Of a stretch of 64,000 bases of DNA, positions 51,764-61,951 are shown piece after piece. Where the stretch lies: NCBI RefSeq assembly GCF_030687295.1, contig NZ_CP117425.1, forward strand, positions 4,778,001 through 4,842,000. Direction: 5' to 3'. The position numbers and the translations under genes are program-made. How positions within the stretch are numbered: the first letter of the stretch is position 1; every line of letters starts with the position of its first letter. A model generated the notes under the pieces. It made no database searches, had not been told where the DNA came from, and saw only the letters and a list, made by a program, of their open reading frames with translations. The stretch is from Pseudomonas beijingensis (GTDB lineage: Bacteria; Pseudomonadota; Gammaproteobacteria; Pseudomonadales; Pseudomonadaceae).

Positions 51764-53099
51764 CCGTCTTGGGGATCACCTCGGACTCGTCGAGCTTGGA
51801 CGCAAACATGCTGACCGCATCGAGGGCGTCGGTGGTCCCGTTCCTGATCTGCACGATGACCGATCCGGCCTGGTCTGCCAGGGTGACGCCGCGCAAGGCG
51901 CCCTCATGGGTCACGTTCATACTCGCGACGGCATCGCGGGTTTCGGAGAGGATCATGCCGATCATTTCAGCAATCTCCGAGGTGGAGCGGCTGGTACGCC
52001 CGGCCAGTTGCCGGACTTCGTCGGCCACCACCGCGAACCCCCTTCCCTGATCGCCGGCCCGCGCCGCCTCGATGGCCGCGTTGAGGGCCAGCAGGTTGGT
52101 CTGGTCGGCAATGCCGCGAATGGTGTTGACGATGGCCGTGATCTCTTCCGAACGAGCCCCCAATTGTCCAACCAGGCGTGCGGAGGCGCCGATGTTGTCG
52201 GCGATCTCACGCATCTCCTTGGCGGTCTGGTGGATCACCTGGGCGCCCTGCTCGGCCACGCGTTCGGTTTCGGCGGAGATGTGGTACGCACGGGAGGCGC
52301 CGCGCGAATCCTCTTCGAATTTCTCCACCCGTTCGGTGATGTCGCTGGCGAACTTCACAACCTTACACAACTTGCCTTCGGCGTCGTAGACCGGGTTGTA
52401 GCTGGCTTCCAGCCAGACGACTTTGCCGTTTTTGCCGAGGCGCTTGAATTGACCGCTGAAAAACTCACCGGCGTTGAGACGACGCCAGAAATCACTGTAC
52501 TCCGAGCTGCCCACCAGGCTCGGTTCGCAAAACATCCGGTGGTGCTTGCCCTTGAGTTCAGCGAGTGAGTAATGCATGACATTCATGAAGTTGTCATTGG
52601 CGGTCAGGATGTTGCCGTCCAGGTCGAACTCGATAACCGCCATGGCCCGGTCGAGGGCCGCCAGCCGGCCACGTGTCTCGGCCTCATTGGCCACCCTGAC
52701 GGTGACATCCAGTGCGTACTTGACCACCTTCACGACGCGGCCTTGCTCGTCCACCACCGGGTTATAGCTGGCTTCCAGCCACACGTTCTGGCCTGAGGCG
52801 CTGCGGCGTTGAAACGTGCCGGACACGAATTGACCGGCGCGCAACTGGTTCCAGAACTCGCGGTACTCGGCGCTGCCCGCCAGCGCAGGGGTGCAGAAAT
52901 CCCGATGGGACAGGCCGGCCAATTGTTCTGCACGGTACCCCATCGTGCTCAGGAAATTCTCGTTCGCCCGAAGGACCTTGCCGTCGGGGCTGAACTCGAT
53001 AACAGCCATCGACCTATCCAAGGCCCCGACCAGTCCTTTGTAAGTTGCCAATTCGGCCGTCCTAGCCGTCAGTTCATTTTTTAGTTTTTTATTAAACAT
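51744..53099 (-). CDS. PAS-PAS methyl-accepting chemotaxis protein, BdlA-like
   Basis: A 451-residue soluble chemoreceptor. Two PAS domains at about 15-130 and 140-250 begin with the same words ([11 protein letters not shown], then [11 protein letters not shown]) and are clearly internal duplicates. The MCP signalling domain at about 280-451 has the hairpin tip [19 protein letters not shown]. No membrane span exists. This is the layout of BdlA, the biofilm-dispersion regulator of P. aeruginosa, and of Aer-like receptors. ATG 53099 follows GAGGG; an upstream frame to 53201 is ignored. It ends 20 bp inside the convergent hybrid kinase gene. Confidence 0.92.
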   Translation of the reverse strand: MFNKKLKNELTARTAELATYKGLVGALDRSMAVIEFSPDGKVLRANENFLSTMGYRAEQLAGLSHRDFCTPALAGSAEYREFWNQLRAGQFVSGTFQRRSASGQNVWLEASYNPVVDEQGRVVKVVKYALDVTVRVANEAETRGRLAALDRAMAVIEFDLDGNILTANDNFMNVMHYSLAELKGKHHRMFCEPSLVGSSEYSDFWRRLNAGEFFSGQFKRLGKNGKVVWLEASYNPVYDAEGKLCKVVKFASDITERVEKFEEDSRGASRAYHISAETERVAEQGAQVIHQTAKEMREIADNIGASARLVGQLGARSEEITAIVNTIRGIADQTNLLALNAAIEAARAGDQGRGFAVVADEVRQLAGRTSRSTSEIAEMIGMILSETRDAVASMNVTHEGALRGVTLADQAGSVIVQIRNGTTDALDAVSMFASKLDESEVIPKTAIGWVG

Positions 53100-53184
53100 G
53101 ACGTACCCTCGGTGAACCCTGAAAACAACCGGACCTTCTATGTGTATATCGGCTGGTTGGCTGGGGACTGAACGGTATCTGTAA

Positions 53185-54090
53185 TCATGTTTCGGCGCCA
53201 AAACTCACCGAATCCATCAACCAGGTTCTAAAGGCCTGCACCTTTGGCGCATCGGCCAGTTCGTGGGGGGTGACGAAGTAAAAGCCCAGGCCATCCTTCA
53301 ACCGCAGATCAAAGGGTGCAACCAAGCGTCCCGCCTTCAGGTCATCCTCGACATACGTTGAACGGCCGATGCACACCCCCAGGCCATCAACCGCCGCCTG
53401 TACGGCCATCATGGCCAGGTCGAAGGTCAGCCGGCTGCCTTCGGCCAGTCTTTTCGGTTGGCCAGCGGCACTCAACCACGAAGCCCAGTCGCCACTGGTC
53501 ACCCCGCTGACCTGCAACAAGGTGTGCTGGGCCAGGTCGCCAGGGTCCTGCAAGGGGGCGGGACCTTGCAGCAGCCTGGGGCTGCACACCGGGAAGATTT
53601 CGTCGGCCATCAGCCAGTCGGCCCGCACACCCTTCCAGTCACCGACGCCGTAACGAATGGCCGCATCGACGCCGCCCTTACGAAAGTCCACCCGTTCCGT
53701 GGATGCGGTGACACGCACATCAATATGCGGGAACGCTTGTTGGAAGGACGCCAGCCGCGGCAGCAACCATTTGGAGGCAAACGAAACCAGAGTACTGATC
53801 GTCAAGACGCTGTTGTTGCGGCTTTCCAGCAACGTCTCCGTGCAATAGCGCAGTTCATGGAAGGCCGACCGAACGCCTGGGAAATAGGCCTGACCTTCAC
53901 GGGTCAGGGCCAGACCGTCCTTGAGCCGCAGGAACAAGCGCACGCCCAACTCCTCTTCGAGCCGGCGAATCTGATGGCTTATGGCTGTTTGAGTGACGTT
54001 CAGCTCTGCTGCGGCTTGGGTAAAGCTCATGTGCCTGGCGGCTGACTCGAATGCTTTCAGGCCGTTGAGAGAAGGGATTCGGCTGGCCAT
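53185..54090 (-). CDS. LysR-family regulator, GcvA-like
   Basis: A 301-residue regulator. It starts [20 protein letters not shown], the typical GcvA/AmpR-subgroup opening, with helix-turn-helix [20 protein letters not shown]. The effector domain shows [20 protein letters not shown], also typical of that subgroup. It is divergent from the beta-class GST gene at 54204, a plausible target. Confidence 0.94.
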   Translation of the reverse strand: MASRIPSLNGLKAFESAARHMSFTQAAAELNVTQTAISHQIRRLEEELGVRLFLRLKDGLALTREGQAYFPGVRSAFHELRYCTETLLESRNNSVLTISTLVSFASKWLLPRLASFQQAFPHIDVRVTASTERVDFRKGGVDAAIRYGVGDWKGVRADWLMADEIFPVCSPRLLQGPAPLQDPGDLAQHTLLQVSGVTSGDWASWLSAAGQPKRLAEGSRLTFDLAMMAVQAAVDGLGVCIGRSTYVEDDLKAGRLVAPFDLRLKDGLGFYFVTPHELADAPKVQAFRTWLMDSVSFGAET

Positions 54091-54203
54091 GGAGGTTTGC
54101 TGTGCTCATGAGATTTTGTCATACGCTAGCACTGAAGATGTCCTTTGAAAATGTTCCGAGCCTCACCGATTCTGGCGGCCCGTTCCCCGTCTGTGAGGAA
54201 ACC

Positions 54204-54803
54204 ATGAAACTGTACTTTGCCCCCATGACCTGCTCATTGTCCCCGCACATCGTGCTGCGAGAATTGGGCCTGCCTTTTGAATTGATCCGGGTCGACAACA
54301 AGACCAAGCGCACCGCCGACGCGCTCGACTTTCTGACCATCAACCCCAAGGGTTACGTGGCCGCCTTGGTGCTGGATAACGGCAGCGTGTTGACCGAGGG
54401 GCCCGTCATTGTCCAGTACCTGGCCGACCTGGTGCCCGGAAACACGCTAGCCCCGGCCAATGGCACCTGGGAGCGGGTTCGCCTGCAGGAGTGGTTGAAC
54501 TTCATCAGTGCCGAAATCCACAGCGGTTGCGCCCCGCTGTTCAACGCCGACATTGCCGAACCAAGCAAAGCGATCTTCAGGGCAAAACTGTTCAAGCGTC
54601 TGGACTACCTCAGCCAGGCCCTTGCACGACAGGACTACCTGATGGGCCGCTTCGGCCTGGCTGATGGCTATCTGTTCACCGTTTTGAGCTGGTTGCCGTT
54701 GTTCAATATCGAGATCGGGGACTGGCCGGTGCTGGCGTCGTTCATGGCCCGAATCGCAGCACGCCCCAGCGTTCGGGCGGCGATGGCAGCGGAGGCGGCA
54801 TAA
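54204..54803 (+). CDS. Glutathione S-transferase, beta-class-like
   Basis: A 199-residue GST from ATG 54204, with GAGGAAA before it; the open frame to 54102 is not needed. MKLYFAPMTCSLSPHIVLRE has C10, the cysteine of beta-class GSTs. NPKGYVAALVLDNG and TEGPVIVQYLAD complete the thioredoxin fold. The C-terminal half is helical. It probably conjugates or reduces electrophiles. Divergent from a GcvA-like regulator. Confidence 0.92.
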   Translation: MKLYFAPMTCSLSPHIVLRELGLPFELIRVDNKTKRTADALDFLTINPKGYVAALVLDNGSVLTEGPVIVQYLADLVPGNTLAPANGTWERVRLQEWLNFISAEIHSGCAPLFNADIAEPSKAIFRAKLFKRLDYLSQALARQDYLMGRFGLADGYLFTVLSWLPLFNIEIGDWPVLASFMARIAARPSVRAAMAAEAA

Positions 54804-54932
54804 CCACAGGTCGACGATCAACTTCGCTGCGCGGTGTTTTGTTCCCACGCAGCATCATAAAAATTTCATGGTGCCGGAGCATGATCGCTAGGTTTGCTGA
54901 TTACTTTCGTTCCCATTCAGCGAGGTAGGATC

Positions 54933-55883
54933 ATGCCACCGCAAGGACTCCAGGTGGATTTCGCCCACCGACCACGGCTTGCCGATCTGCATCCGCTGCA
55001 GGAAACCGCCAGGCGCGTGTCCGGCACCCTGCGCAAACAGGCAGAGCCCACCGTCACGCCGGCGGTGCAGTTGCAAGACCGGCAGGGATACGACAGCGGC
55101 TTTCTGGGCGACTTCATAGTGCCTTGGCCGAGCGTGGAAGCGACGTTGGTCGATGACATCTACCCGACCGGCACCGCCGACAATCGCCTGGATTATCAGC
55201 ACTTCTCCATCATGCTTTCGCGACGGCGACGTCTGGCCCTGGTGGCGGGCGTCAACATCGATGGCGCCAGCAGCGTCGAGATCGACCGGCGTCGTGATGC
55301 CTGGGCCTACGACGGTCGAATCCCCAGCGACGCCCAGATTGGCGAAGCGCTGTACGCCGGCAATTTACTGGATCGCGGTCATCTGGTCAGACGACAGGAT
55401 CCCAATTGGGGGCCTGACGCACAGACCGCCAACAACGACACCTTCCACTTCACCAACTGCTCGCCGCAGATGGCAGCCTTCAATCAGAAAACCTGGCTTG
55501 AACTTGAGGATTACATCCTCGATAACACACGCCGGTGGAAAGCCAGGGCGACGATATTTACCGGGCCGTTGTTCCGGGACGATGATCAAACGTACAGAGG
55601 CGTACAGATCCCCACCGCCTTCTGGAAAGTCGTGGCCTTTCTCGGTGACGACGGCAAACCTTCGGCCAGTGCCTACATGATTGACCAGCGCCAGGAGCTG
55701 GAACAATTGGAATTGGTGTTCGGGGCACTCAAGACCTACCGGCGCAGCGTCGATCAAATCGAAGCGCTGACCGGTATCCGCTTTGCCGGCTTGGCTGACT
55801 ATGACGGCTTCTCCAACGAAGAACGACTGACCGGGACGAGGATTGAAGCGCCGATCCGTGGGCCCGAGGACATCCGTCTTTGA
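54933..55883 (+). CDS. DNA/RNA non-specific endonuclease (NUC1 family)
   Basis: A 316-residue protein from ATG 54933 (GAGGTAGGA before it). The beta-beta-alpha-metal nuclease motif is DRGH at 147-150 with H150 as base. N175 and N184 in NCSPQMAAFNQ, followed by W and E, match the metal-binding asparagine and the PQ-N-W pattern of NUC1 enzymes. No signal peptide is present, unlike secreted NucA-type enzymes, and the N-terminal 80 residues are extra. It could be a cytoplasmic enzyme or a toxin delivered by a secretion system; no immunity gene adjoins it. Confidence 0.88.
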   Translation: MPPQGLQVDFAHRPRLADLHPLQETARRVSGTLRKQAEPTVTPAVQLQDRQGYDSGFLGDFIVPWPSVEATLVDDIYPTGTADNRLDYQHFSIMLSRRRRLALVAGVNIDGASSVEIDRRRDAWAYDGRIPSDAQIGEALYAGNLLDRGHLVRRQDPNWGPDAQTANNDTFHFTNCSPQMAAFNQKTWLELEDYILDNTRRWKARATIFTGPLFRDDDQTYRGVQIPTAFWKVVAFLGDDGKPSASAYMIDQRQELEQLELVFGALKTYRRSVDQIEALTGIRFAGLADYDGFSNEERLTGTRIEAPIRGPEDIRL

Positions 55884-55885
55884 AA

Positions 55886-56112
55886 ACGGTGGGAGCGAGC
55901 CTGCTCGCGATGACGGCGGCACATTCAACATCATTACAAGCTGACCCACCGCTATCGCGAGCAAGCTCGCTCCCACAGGTTTGCGGTGTACATGAGTTTT
56001 GTGTCTGCTGAAAATCCAATGTGGGAGCGAGCTTGCTCGCGATGGCGGCGGCACATTCAACATCATCGCAAGCTGACCCACCGCTATCGCGAGCAAGCTC
56101 GCTCCCACAGGT
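55886..56112. repeat. Double BIME (four REP palindromes), 132-bp period
   Basis: Two near-identical blocks start with GTGGGAGCGAGC at 55889 and 56021, each followed by GGCGGCACATTCAACATCAT and an inverted REP (ATCGCGAGCAAGCTCGCTCC). The block follows the nuclease gene. It resembles the 39591 array in layout but has a different linker. Confidence 0.9.
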
Positions 56113-56120
56113 TTTCCGTC

Positions 56121-56154
56121 AGTGGCCGTTACCGCAGAGACGGATATACACACC
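56121..56154. repeat. Conserved short repeat next to REP block (third copy)
   Basis: AGTGGCCGTTACCGCAGAGA followed by CGGATATACACACC is the inverted equivalent of 39506-39540 and matches 40531-40561 in sense. The rest of the gap to 56269 holds nothing recognisable. Confidence 0.55.
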
Positions 56155-56269
56155 GTCCTTAGCAACAAATCAGCAGGTGCAGACCATCATCGGCATCGGC
56201 ATGGCGTTCATCATGGTGGTGTTCCCTGTAAGTTCGAGAGTCGGACGAGGAATCTCCCGCCCCCATGGC

Positions 56270-57226
56270 TCAGCCAATCAATCGGGCATACACCGGCCGG
56301 TCAATATTCCCACCGGACAGAATCACCCCCACTTTTTTCCCCCGCATTGTTTCACGCTCCTGCATGAGTGCCGCCAAGGCCGCGGCGCCTGCTCCCTCGG
56401 CGAGGTTATGCGTATCGGTGTAATACACCCGCATGGCCTCGGCAATTTCCCCGTCGCTGACCGCGACGATCCGCGCCGCAGCGGCTCCGTAGATGGCAAA
56501 GGCCTCGGGAATGGGTCTACGCACGGCCAAACCGTCGGCAAAGGTATTCGCCGAAGGGGTCTCACACAGCCTTCCCGTTTCAAAGGACAACTTCGCCGCG
56601 ACGGCCTCGGTGGACACGACGCCCACCACCTGGGTTTTCAGCCCCAAGGCGTCGCGAGCCGCGATGACTGCGCAGATCCCCGAGCCACAACCTATCGGCA
56701 CATAGACAGTGTCGAGATCCGGCACCGCCTTGAACAGCTCAAGCCCATAGGTCGCCACGCCCTTGACCAACTCCGGATGGAACGGCGGCACCAGGTAGAG
56801 CCCCTGTGCATGGGCCAGGCGTGCAGCCTCTTCCCGGGCCTCATCGAAATCGCGGCCATACTCGACCACTTCGCCACCAAAGCCACGCATGGCATTGTTC
56901 TTCTCCACCGAGTTACCTTGCGGCACAACGATCAAGGCTTTCAAACCCAGTGCAGTGGCCGCCAGCGCCAGGCTCTGGCCATGGTTGCCGCGCGTCGCTG
57001 TGACAATGCCTTTCGCCTCGGGGTGCTCGCGCTTGAGCCAGCGCACGAAGGTCAGGCCACCGCGCACCTTGAAGGCCCCCGTCGGGGTGTGATTCTCGTG
57101 CTTGACCCACACCGTGCAACCCAACCGTTCAGCCAGCAACGGCCAGGCGTATTGGGCAGTGGCGGGCATGAACTGGTAGAGATGGCGGGCAGCGTGTTCG
57201 ATGTCGTCGCGGGTCAGTGTGTGCAT
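56270..57226 (-). CDS. Threonine dehydratase-like PLP enzyme
   Basis: A 318-residue fold-type-II PLP enzyme. K53 in GAFKVRGGL forms the Schiff base; TRGNHGQSLALAA binds substrate; GCGSGICAVIAA holds the phosphate. It has no C-terminal ACT regulatory domain, so it is a catabolic serine/threonine dehydratase or a hydroxy-amino-acid ammonia-lyase (EutB-like) rather than IlvA. It is divergent from an AraC regulator 93 bp away, probably its activator. Confidence 0.93.
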   Translation of the reverse strand: MHTLTRDDIEHAARHLYQFMPATAQYAWPLLAERLGCTVWVKHENHTPTGAFKVRGGLTFVRWLKREHPEAKGIVTATRGNHGQSLALAATALGLKALIVVPQGNSVEKNNAMRGFGGEVVEYGRDFDEAREEAARLAHAQGLYLVPPFHPELVKGVATYGLELFKAVPDLDTVYVPIGCGSGICAVIAARDALGLKTQVVGVVSTEAVAAKLSFETGRLCETPSANTFADGLAVRRPIPEAFAIYGAAAARIVAVSDGEIAEAMRVYYTDTHNLAEGAGAAALAALMQERETMRGKKVGVILSGGNIDRPVYARLIG

Positions 57227-57318
57227 GATGGGCCTCCAGGTTTTGCCCAGTCTAATCAGCGCGCCAGCGGCGGGCTTTCAGAAAACTGACCTGACTTTCG
57301 GGCCCGCTCTTCACTACT

Positions 57319-58278
57319 ATGCTGCTCATGAACCCGCGAAACCGCCAACCACCGCCCCAAACTGAATCGGTCCGTCGTATCGAGGCAGGGCCTTGGGCGA
57401 TCGAATTGCTGCCCGGTTGCGCCTACGCGACCCGCTATGTCGCGACCCAGTCGGCGATCGGTTTTGCCTTCGACAGCCAGCGCGGCATGCACGCCATCGG
57501 CAGTGATCGTGTGCTGCCCTTCGAGGCGCTACCCAACGGCCTGGCATTCGTCCCCGCCGGATGCGACGTGTTCTCCGAATCCCCCAGGGGCGGTGAATAC
57601 CTGCGAGTGGCGCGCACCGACGGCATGACGTTGCCGGGAGAACATGCGTTCAACAATCGTATTGACCCGCAGGCCATCACCCTCGCCTTGAGCATGCGCA
57701 GCGCACTGCTGCGTGCAACGACAGAGGGCGATTGGGAAGCCTGGGCGCTCGGGCTGGCTGAACGGGTGAAAGACCAAAAAACGTTTTTTTCGGCACGCCC
57801 TCAAGGTTCCATCACGGGCAACCGGATGCGCCTGCTCGATGAATTCATCGACGCCGATCTCGGCGGTCCGCTGGGAGTCAAGGAAATGGCTGGGCTACTG
57901 GGTTTGTCCGAGGGTTATTTCATGCGGGCCTTCAAGCAGGCAACCGGCAAAAGCCCACACAGTTACCTGATCGACCGACGCCTCGCCAAGGCACGGGCGC
58001 TGATGCGTGATTCAAGCGCCCGGCTGACCGACATCGCGCACACCTGCGGCTTCAATTCCCAGGCGCACATGACCACGCTGTTCAAGCAACGCCTTGGCGT
58101 CAGCCCGGCGCAGTTGCGCGCGGGTATTCGAGGCCCTGAATGCGCAGCACAAGCGGCTGATGCGGGTCAGCTGAAGGGCGAAGTCCCCCCAATCAAATTG
58201 CCATCAGATCGCCTTGCAAAAATACCCTGGCCGTCTAGATTCAAACCTGTCTCCAACCACATCTTCAACCACACCTGA
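57319..58278 (+). CDS. AraC-family transcriptional regulator
   Basis: A 319-residue protein; ATG 57328 is an alternative start. The C-terminal AraC domain is at about 170-270 (VKEMAGLLGLSEGYFMRAFK, then LTDIAHTCGFNSQAHMTTLF). A 45-residue tail follows, unusual for the family. The N-terminal 150 residues are a sensor of unrecognised type. It is divergent from the PLP dehydratase gene and may respond to its substrate. Confidence 0.92.
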   Translation: MLLMNPRNRQPPPQTESVRRIEAGPWAIELLPGCAYATRYVATQSAIGFAFDSQRGMHAIGSDRVLPFEALPNGLAFVPAGCDVFSESPRGGEYLRVARTDGMTLPGEHAFNNRIDPQAITLALSMRSALLRATTEGDWEAWALGLAERVKDQKTFFSARPQGSITGNRMRLLDEFIDADLGGPLGVKEMAGLLGLSEGYFMRAFKQATGKSPHSYLIDRRLAKARALMRDSSARLTDIAHTCGFNSQAHMTTLFKQRLGVSPAQLRAGIRGPECAAQAADAGQLKGEVPPIKLPSDRLAKIPWPSRFKPVSNHIFNHT

Positions 58279-58378
58279 CAGCCCCTTGGGCGAGAGCGTC
58301 TATTGGCCTGAAAAACACACTTGGCGTTGCTTTTAATTACTGACACGGAATCAGTCATAACAACAAGAGGGATGCTTG

Positions 58379-60253
58379 ATGAAGCATGGCCGTGGGTATC
58401 GTTTGCTCTCGCAAAAAGGACCAGCCGTACATTTCTGGCTGTCATTGGTTTGCTTTTCAGGCCTGGTGATCGCCAGCTTCCTGTTATTCGAACAACAGAT
58501 CCAGGGCTTGCTGACCCATATCAACCTGTACCTGCCCTCGACGCCCGCGCAGAAACTCAACCTGGCCTTGCTGCTGATTGCCCTGCTGGCGCTGGACGTG
58601 GTGCTGCCGGTGCCGTCGAGCATGGTCGCGCTGCTGGCCGTGGCGATGCTCGGCAGCCTGGGGGGTTACCTGGTGATTTTCGTCGGCCTGTGCCTGGGCG
58701 CCGGGCTGGGTTATGCGCTGGGGGCCGGCTACTTCCGTCTGCTGTCCGGCCGCCTGGGCCTGCATCAACGCCAACCGGGGCAACTGGCCTACCGGTTGGG
58801 CACGCTGTCGTTGATCTGCCTGCGCGGCGTCCCGGTACTGGCGGAAACCTCGGTCGTCGCCGCCGGCATGCAACGTTATCCATTACGCGCATTCATCCTG
58901 GTCACCACCCTGGCCAATGCCGGCCTCGCATTGGCCTACAGTGCCATCGGCACCTTCCTCGTCGAACAGAACGCGCTGTTGGTGACGCTGCTCGCCAGCA
59001 TGGTATTGCCTGGGCTGTTCATCGCCGGGTACAGCCTGTTCAAGAGCATTCGCCGGCACGGCGCGGAGCCGCCTTTGCACGGGCGTTTCAAGGTCAGCTA
59101 CGACTACCCGGTGGTGTTCACCGATCATGTATTCGACCCGCTCAATCCCTGTTTGCACCGCCAGCTCATGACCGGGCACCGGGGCCAGGTCACGGTGCTG
59201 GTGTTCGCCGATGAACAACTGCTGCACAGCACCCCGCACCTGCTGGAACAAATCAATGCCTACTTTGCCAGTCATTTTCCGGACCTGCATTTGCAGGCAC
59301 CGCCCATCGCGGTCCCGGCCGGCGAGTCGAGCAAGGATTCACAGGTGTTGCAGCAGCTGTACAGCGACATGCTGCAACATGGCTTGGACCGGCATTGCTA
59401 TGTGCTGGCCCTCGGTGGCGGCGCGGTGCTCGATGCGGTGGGCTACGCCTGCGCCACCTTCCACCGCGGCATTCGCCTGATTCGCATCCCCAGCACCGTG
59501 CTCGCCCAGAACGACGCCGGGATCGGTGTGAAAAACGGCATCAACGCCTTTGGCCAGAAGAACCTGCTCGGGGCTTTCTATCCCGCCACCGCGGTCATCA
59601 ACGACTTTCAATTGCTGACCAGCCTGACCCGGCGCGATCAGATCGCCGGGCTGGCCGAGGCGGTCAAAGTGGCGCTGATCAAGGACCCGGCGTTTTTCCA
59701 GTGGATGGAGCAACAGGCCGACGCCCTCGCCCAGTTCGATCATGCAGCCAGCCGCTACGCGATCCGCCGTTGCGCCGAACTGCACCTGGCGCACATCACC
59801 GGTGCCGGAGACCCCTTTGAGCGCGGTAATGGGCGGCCTTTGGACTACGGGCACTGGGCCGCCCACAAACTGGAAAACCTCAGCCACCATCGACTGCGCC
59901 ATGGTGAAGCCGTCGCGGTGGGCATGGCCCTGGATGGGCTCTATGCCAATGCCCTGGGGCTGTTGAGCGACGTCGACAGCGACCGGGTGCTGCGCCTGCT
60001 GCTCAAGCTCGGCTTCTGCCTGAACCCGCCGGAGCTGACCTTGAAAGATACACAGGGACGCTCGCAGGTTCTGCTCGGGCTGGAAGAATTCCGCCAGCAT
60101 TTGGGCGGGCAACTTTCCATCCCCATGCTCAGCCGGATCGGCGAGTCGGTGGACTTGCACGAAATCGATACCGCACGAATGGAGCAAGCCTTGCAGCGGC
60201 TGTCCACCCAGCTCGAGCTTGCACCCACCCTGAACCAGAGCTGCGTGCAATGA
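58379..60253 (+). CDS. eboD: EboD-type dehydroquinate-synthase-like protein fused to N-terminal VTT membrane domain
   Basis: A 624-residue protein from ATG 58379 (GAGGG before it). Residues about 15-225 form a VTT/DedA-like membrane domain of five or six spans. Residues 250-610 are a sugar-phosphate cyclase: LALGGGAVLDAVGY binds NAD, the later acidic LAEAVKVALI, DYGHWAAHKLE and HRLRHGEAVAVG hold the metal ligands. It lies first in an ebo/EDB cluster, each next gene overlapping or close. In the cyanobacterial clusters I know eboD is separate from any VTT domain, so the fusion is unusual. Substrate unknown. Confidence 0.87.
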   Translation: MKHGRGYRLLSQKGPAVHFWLSLVCFSGLVIASFLLFEQQIQGLLTHINLYLPSTPAQKLNLALLLIALLALDVVLPVPSSMVALLAVAMLGSLGGYLVIFVGLCLGAGLGYALGAGYFRLLSGRLGLHQRQPGQLAYRLGTLSLICLRGVPVLAETSVVAAGMQRYPLRAFILVTTLANAGLALAYSAIGTFLVEQNALLVTLLASMVLPGLFIAGYSLFKSIRRHGAEPPLHGRFKVSYDYPVVFTDHVFDPLNPCLHRQLMTGHRGQVTVLVFADEQLLHSTPHLLEQINAYFASHFPDLHLQAPPIAVPAGESSKDSQVLQQLYSDMLQHGLDRHCYVLALGGGAVLDAVGYACATFHRGIRLIRIPSTVLAQNDAGIGVKNGINAFGQKNLLGAFYPATAVINDFQLLTSLTRRDQIAGLAEAVKVALIKDPAFFQWMEQQADALAQFDHAASRYAIRRCAELHLAHITGAGDPFERGNGRPLDYGHWAAHKLENLSHHRLRHGEAVAVGMALDGLYANALGLLSDVDSDRVLRLLLKLGFCLNPPELTLKDTQGRSQVLLGLEEFRQHLGGQLSIPMLSRIGESVDLHEIDTARMEQALQRLSTQLELAPTLNQSCVQ

Positions 60254-61140
60254 ACCCGTCGTCGCCGGACCTCAAGACCTGGATGACCCTCGGCCGCGTG
60301 TCCAACCTGCCCACGGTATGGACCAACACCCTGGCCGCCGCCCTGCTCGCCAGCAGTGCCGGCGCCCTGGCACCGCCGTCGTCCCTGGTGTGGCTCCTGT
60401 TGCTGGCGGCCCTGTCGCTGCTGTACCTGGCCGGCATGTTGTTGAATGACCTGTTGGACGCCGACTGGGACCAACAACACCATAATCCCCGCCCCATCAC
60501 CCTGGGCCTGGTCAGCCGTCAGCAAGTGCGGTTGGCCACGGCGCTGCTGCTGGTGCTGGCCGCAGTCGCGCTGCTGGGGCTGAGCCGGCTGATCGAGCAG
60601 CCGCATTGGTTGCTGGGCAGCGCCACCCTGTTGGTGGGCTGCATTCTCGGCTACAACCTGCTGCACAAAAAATATGCCCACAGCGTCTGGCTGATGGGTG
60701 CCTGCCGCTCGACGCTCTACCTCACCGCGGCGGCCAGCCTGGCGATGCCACCCGAACCGATCTGGCTCTGCGCCATTTTACTCGGCGTCTACATCAGCGG
60801 CCTGACCTACCTGGCCCGCCAGGAACACCGCAACCAACTGATCAGCCGCCTCCCTCTGCTGCTGATGCTGAGCCCACTGGCGTTGGCGATCTACGCAGAC
60901 AACGCCTGGTTCTGGCCGGTCCTGCTGATATGGCTTGGCTGGTTGGGCTGGCACTACTGGCGCAACCTGGCCAACCCGCGGCAACGGAAGGTTCGCGCCT
61001 TTATCGGTGCAGGTCTGGCCGCCCTGCCGCTGTTCGATGCCCTGGTGCTGGCCGTCGCCAACCAGCCGCTGGGCAGCCTGTTATGTGTCCTGGTGTTTTT
61101 CCTGCTTCCTCATTTCCAACGCTGGATCAAACCAACATGA
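60250..61140 (+). CDS. eboC: EboC-type UbiA-family prenyltransferase
   Basis: A 296-residue integral membrane protein of about nine spans. The first Asp-rich motif is NDLLDADWD (N66-D67-xx-D70-xxx-D74), the Mg-pyrophosphate site of UbiA enzymes. The second aspartate motif is less obvious. Its ATG overlaps the eboD stop by 4 bp (ATGA). In ebo clusters this protein is thought to prenylate or otherwise modify an exported metabolite; the reaction is unproven. Confidence 0.88.
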   Translation: MNPSSPDLKTWMTLGRVSNLPTVWTNTLAAALLASSAGALAPPSSLVWLLLLAALSLLYLAGMLLNDLLDADWDQQHHNPRPITLGLVSRQQVRLATALLLVLAAVALLGLSRLIEQPHWLLGSATLLVGCILGYNLLHKKYAHSVWLMGACRSTLYLTAAASLAMPPEPIWLCAILLGVYISGLTYLARQEHRNQLISRLPLLLMLSPLALAIYADNAWFWPVLLIWLGWLGWHYWRNLANPRQRKVRAFIGAGLAALPLFDALVLAVANQPLGSLLCVLVFFLLPHFQRWIKPT

Positions 61141-61910
61141 ACACGGACGTTACTGCACCGGCATCGGCGGCCCTCGACATGCGCCACGACTGCCTGAACG
61201 AACAACGCCGGAATTTCATCCCGTCACTCGATGAAAGCGAACGGCAATGGTGGCTCTTGGCACAGGCGCAACTTGCCCAACACCCGGACGCCAACACCGC
61301 GGCGCTCCTGAGCGGCCAGTGCAAGCGCAACCTCAAGGAGCGTGCCCAGCCCGGCACTGACGGCTGGAGCAATGTCCAGCTCGCGCGGGCGTTGCTGCTG
61401 GCCCAGGTCCTGGAGCAACAACCCGGCGCCGAGCAGGTGCCCCTGCTGCGCCAGTTGTTCCTGTGGGGCGACGACCAGGAAAAAATCGCCACCTTGAAGG
61501 CCCTCGACTGGCTCGATAGCCGAGGGCTGTGTGTCGAGCTTGCCCTTCAGGCCGGGCGCACCAGCAACAGTCAGGTGTTCGCCGCCCTCGCCCTGGACAC
61601 CGCCTATCCGTCGCGTCACTACGACGAACGGGCCTTCAGCCAACTGGTGTTAAAGGCGCTGGGCATGGGCCTCGACGTGCGACGCCTGATCGGCCTGACG
61701 CAACGCCACAGCGTCACCCTCAACCAGTTGGCCCTCGACCTGTTGGACGAACAACTCGCCGCCGAACGAACGGTGTCCGTCGGCCTGCCTCACGTGATTG
61801 CCTTCACCCTGCTGAGCCCGGCGCAACGTCAGCGCCTGGCCGGCCTGGCCCAGCAACAACGCTTGCCGCCGCCATGGCACGCGCACCTGGGCGGCGCTTC
61901 GCCGAACTGA
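61137..61910 (+). CDS. eboA: EboA-domain protein
   Basis: A 257-residue, leucine/glutamine-rich, helical protein (DESERQWWLLAQAQLAQHPD; TLKALDWLDSRGLCVELALQ). No signal peptide or membrane span is visible. The sequence has the EboA-family look and the position expected in ebo/EDB clusters. Its ATG overlaps the eboC stop by 4 bp. Its function is not established beyond the cluster's need for it. Confidence 0.8.
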   Translation: MNTDVTAPASAALDMRHDCLNEQRRNFIPSLDESERQWWLLAQAQLAQHPDANTAALLSGQCKRNLKERAQPGTDGWSNVQLARALLLAQVLEQQPGAEQVPLLRQLFLWGDDQEKIATLKALDWLDSRGLCVELALQAGRTSNSQVFAALALDTAYPSRHYDERAFSQLVLKALGMGLDVRRLIGLTQRHSVTLNQLALDLLDEQLAAERTVSVGLPHVIAFTLLSPAQRQRLAGLAQQQRLPPPWHAHLGGASPN

Positions 61911-61951
61911 TGCCCACCCGCCCCCCCCTGCCTTTTTGACGAGGATTCACC

